Shown: positions 5,482 through 6,529 of the stretch, piece by piece
Layout: each line of letters starts with the position of its first letter
Position numbering within the stretch: the stretch's first letter is position 1
Source: Candidatus Mesolinea sp.
Lineage (GTDB): Bacteria > Chloroflexota > Anaerolineae > Anaerolineales > Anaerolineaceae
NCBI GenBank assembly: GCA_003445715.1
Contig: DMCS01000101.1
Span: forward strand, 5,349-11,877
Length of the DNA: 6,529 bases
Reading direction: 5' to 3'
Translations under genes and position numbers: made by a program
The notes under the pieces: model-generated
Seen by the model: only the letters and a program-made list of their open reading frames with translations
Database searches by the model: none
What the model was told of the DNA's origin: nothing

Positions 5482-6130
5482 AACGTGAGGTCTGCAGTAC
5501 TGGCCAGATGATCTCACGGTAGCCGTAAGAATTGACAACTAAAGTTTCGCCAAATTGTGTTTTCCATGGCAGGAGGGGGTTATAGAGATGGATATGCCCA
5601 TGAAGATGAAGCTTAGGCTTAAACACACTAATCAGCCAGCGAAAGGCAGCTACGCCGCGGTGCGGGTAGTCTTTATCATCTTGAATATGCAACGGGGCGC
5701 TATGGCTCACAAAAATATCTAAATAGCGGTTATAAACTATTTTGTTTAAAAGGAATCTGGGCGCCATCAAAAGTACCATGCGCCACATCGCAGCAGGCGA
5801 GTATTGGTATTTCTGCCCAGAATAACGCAATGAACCTTCGATGCCAGCGACGAGCAAGTTGAAATCTTGGTTGTAGATTACGTGGCGATGCAGGTTAATT
5901 GCTCCCCAGGGATTGGCACGCAATTGACCGCTGTTATCGAGGAGTTCTGTAACATGGTTGCCGTGCACATAATATAAGGGCACGTTTAACATCGTGATGA
6001 CGTACTCCAAATAATAATAGGGCAGATCACCACAGCTGATGACTAGATCGACCTCGTTGAAGCGTTCTTTGATGCGGGAATTGTAAATTGCAGGTAGTTC
6101 AACGTCGCTGAGGCTGAGGATCTTGGTCAT
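5471..6130 (-). CDS. Calcineurin-like metallophosphoesterase with altered motif I
   Basis: The product is a 219-residue cytoplasmic enzyme of the Metallophos (PF00149) fold, which uses two metals to hydrolyse phosphoesters. Motifs in order are SDVE (residues 8-11) in place of the usual D-x-H, CGDLP (33-37), HGNHV (56-60) in place of GNH[DE], VSHSAP (141-146) and HGHIH (177-181). The metal ligands D9, D35, N58, H143, H177/H179 can be assigned, but the first-motif His is replaced by Glu 11. There is no signal peptide. The ATG start at 6130 has only a distant GGGA (6144-6147). It lies 8 bases after the acpS stop, so the pair is probably one transcript with coupled translation. The gene ends inside the last codons of the convergent phosphodiesterase. 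Substrate cannot be assigned; the family includes nucleotide, phosphoprotein and phosphodiester hydrolases. Confidence 0.9.
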   Translation of the reverse strand: MTKILSLSDVELPAIYNSRIKERFNEVDLVISCGDLPYYYLEYVITMLNVPLYYVHGNHVTELLDNSGQLRANPWGAINLHRHVIYNQDFNLLVAGIEGSLRYSGQKYQYSPAAMWRMVLLMAPRFLLNKIVYNRYLDIFVSHSAPLHIQDDKDYPHRGVAAFRWLISVFKPKLHLHGHIHLYNPLLPWKTQFGETLVVNSYGYREIIWPVLQTSRFNA

Positions 6131-6138
6131 GGCAGCTT

Positions 6139-6501
6139 TTAATCCCGAGCGACTGCCACTGCCATAGCCATTCCGCCGTCATGGGAGATTGAAACTGCCC
6201 ACTCAGAGAGATGGCGGGCAGCAGCGACTTCAGCAGCTGCGCCATGCAAACGCACTTCAGGCTCTCCGCTGTGAGCATGGATAATTTCGATATCTTGCCA
6301 GCGGACCTTACCAATGCCGGTACCTAAAGCCTTAGCAACAGCTTCTTTGGCGGCAAATACGCCCGCCAGCGCCTCAGTACTGCTTTGCAGCTGCGCTTGC
6401 TCCAAGGGGGTATAGACCCGCTGAATAAAACGCGCCCGGATGGCAGGATTGACCTCATCAAGCCGCTTAATCTCGACCGCATCAATGCCGCATTTAATCA
6501 T
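6139..6501 (-). CDS. acpS: Holo-[acyl-carrier-protein] synthase AcpS
   Basis: AcpS transfers the 4'-phosphopantetheine arm from coenzyme A to a serine of acyl carrier protein, releasing 3',5'-ADP and making ACP competent for fatty-acid synthesis. The 120-residue length is typical of the trimeric bacterial enzyme. Signatures are GIDAVEIKRL (residues 5-14, with Mg ligand D7), FAAKEAVAKALGTG (49-62, with E53 and K57), DIEI...GEPEVRLHG (70-87) and SISHDGGMAMAVAVA (104-118, with the conserved SHD). The ATG at 6501 is supported by GGAAAG (6510-6515, minus strand) eight bases upstream and by the family's N-terminus. The frame stays open to the window edge, but no further conserved residues are expected there. 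The start overlaps a possible upstream stop as ATGA. The metallophosphoesterase follows 8 bases downstream. Confidence 0.96.
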   Translation of the reverse strand: MIKCGIDAVEIKRLDEVNPAIRARFIQRVYTPLEQAQLQSSTEALAGVFAAKEAVAKALGTGIGKVRWQDIEIIHAHSGEPEVRLHGAAAEVAAARHLSEWAVSISHDGGMAMAVAVARD

Positions 6502-6529
6502 ATGATTGGCTTTCCGGCTGAGGTAATCA
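6498..6529 (-). CDS. Possible 3' end of a gene upstream of acpS (about 10 codons visible)
   Basis: In one minus-strand frame the last bases read ITSAGKPII followed by a TGA that overlaps the acpS ATG as ATGA, the same junction type seen at 3D protein/rsmA. This would be normal for an upstream operon partner. Ten residues are too few to identify a family, and a chance open frame of this length is common. Confidence 0.25.
   Translation of the reverse strand, partial: ITSAGKPII

Noticed and set aside
1..6529. Defence island, CRISPR array, retron, mobile element or RNA gene
   Set aside because: No direct-repeat arrays, transposase, integrase, reverse transcriptase, toxin-antitoxin pair or RNA-gene signature was found. 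A lone methyltransferase is not enough to claim a defence system.

Overview
The window looks like chromosomal DNA of a bacterium with moderate GC content, most plausibly from Chloroflexota (class Anaerolineae or relatives). That placement is an inference. It rests on remembered family resemblance: a 3D-domain protein next to rsmA, an MscL with a zinc-ribbon tail, an NPP-like phosphodiesterase paired with a nucleoside phosphorylase, and an unusual small metallophosphoesterase next to acpS. No rRNA, tRNA, CRISPR array, insertion sequence or phage module was seen. Coding density is high, and no stretch above about 120 bases lacks a gene.

Layout. (1) At 2-1107 on the plus strand, the 3' end of a 3D-domain cell-wall protein overlaps rsmA (16S rRNA dimethyladenosine transferase) through an ATGA junction. 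This resembles the yabE-ksgA neighbourhood of Firmicutes, but without rnmV between them. A small perfect hairpin follows rsmA. (2) At 1150-1909 on the minus strand lie two tandem paralogous small membrane proteins of unknown function. Each has a Ser/Pro/Asn-rich N-terminal tail, a KK-D-VW junction and a hydrophobic C-terminal half, and each has its own ribosome binding site and a candidate promoter. (3) A divergent intergenic region (1910-2026) has TATAAT boxes on both strands and separates this pair from mscL. (4) At 2027-5481 on the plus strand are mscL (with an added CxxC/CxxC tail), an orphan beta-class N6-adenine DNA methyltransferase, a nucleoside phosphorylase-family protein and a 432-residue NPP/alkaline-phosphatase-superfamily hydrolase. 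They are tightly spaced and probably co-transcribed at least from the methyltransferase onward. (5) At 5471-6501 on the minus strand are acpS (holo-ACP synthase) and a small calcineurin-like phosphoesterase, 8 bases apart. They are convergent with the plus operon, and the two stop-codon ends overlap by 11 bases. A possible further gene upstream of acpS is cut off by the window edge.

Functionally this is mostly a housekeeping neighbourhood: ribosome maturation, osmotic protection, carrier-protein activation, and nucleotide or phosphoester hydrolysis. The uncharacterised parts are the small-membrane-protein pair, the target and role of the solitary methyltransferase, and the substrates of the three phosphoester/nucleoside enzymes. 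I found no convincing evidence of a new multi-gene system such as a defence island, retron or secretion locus.
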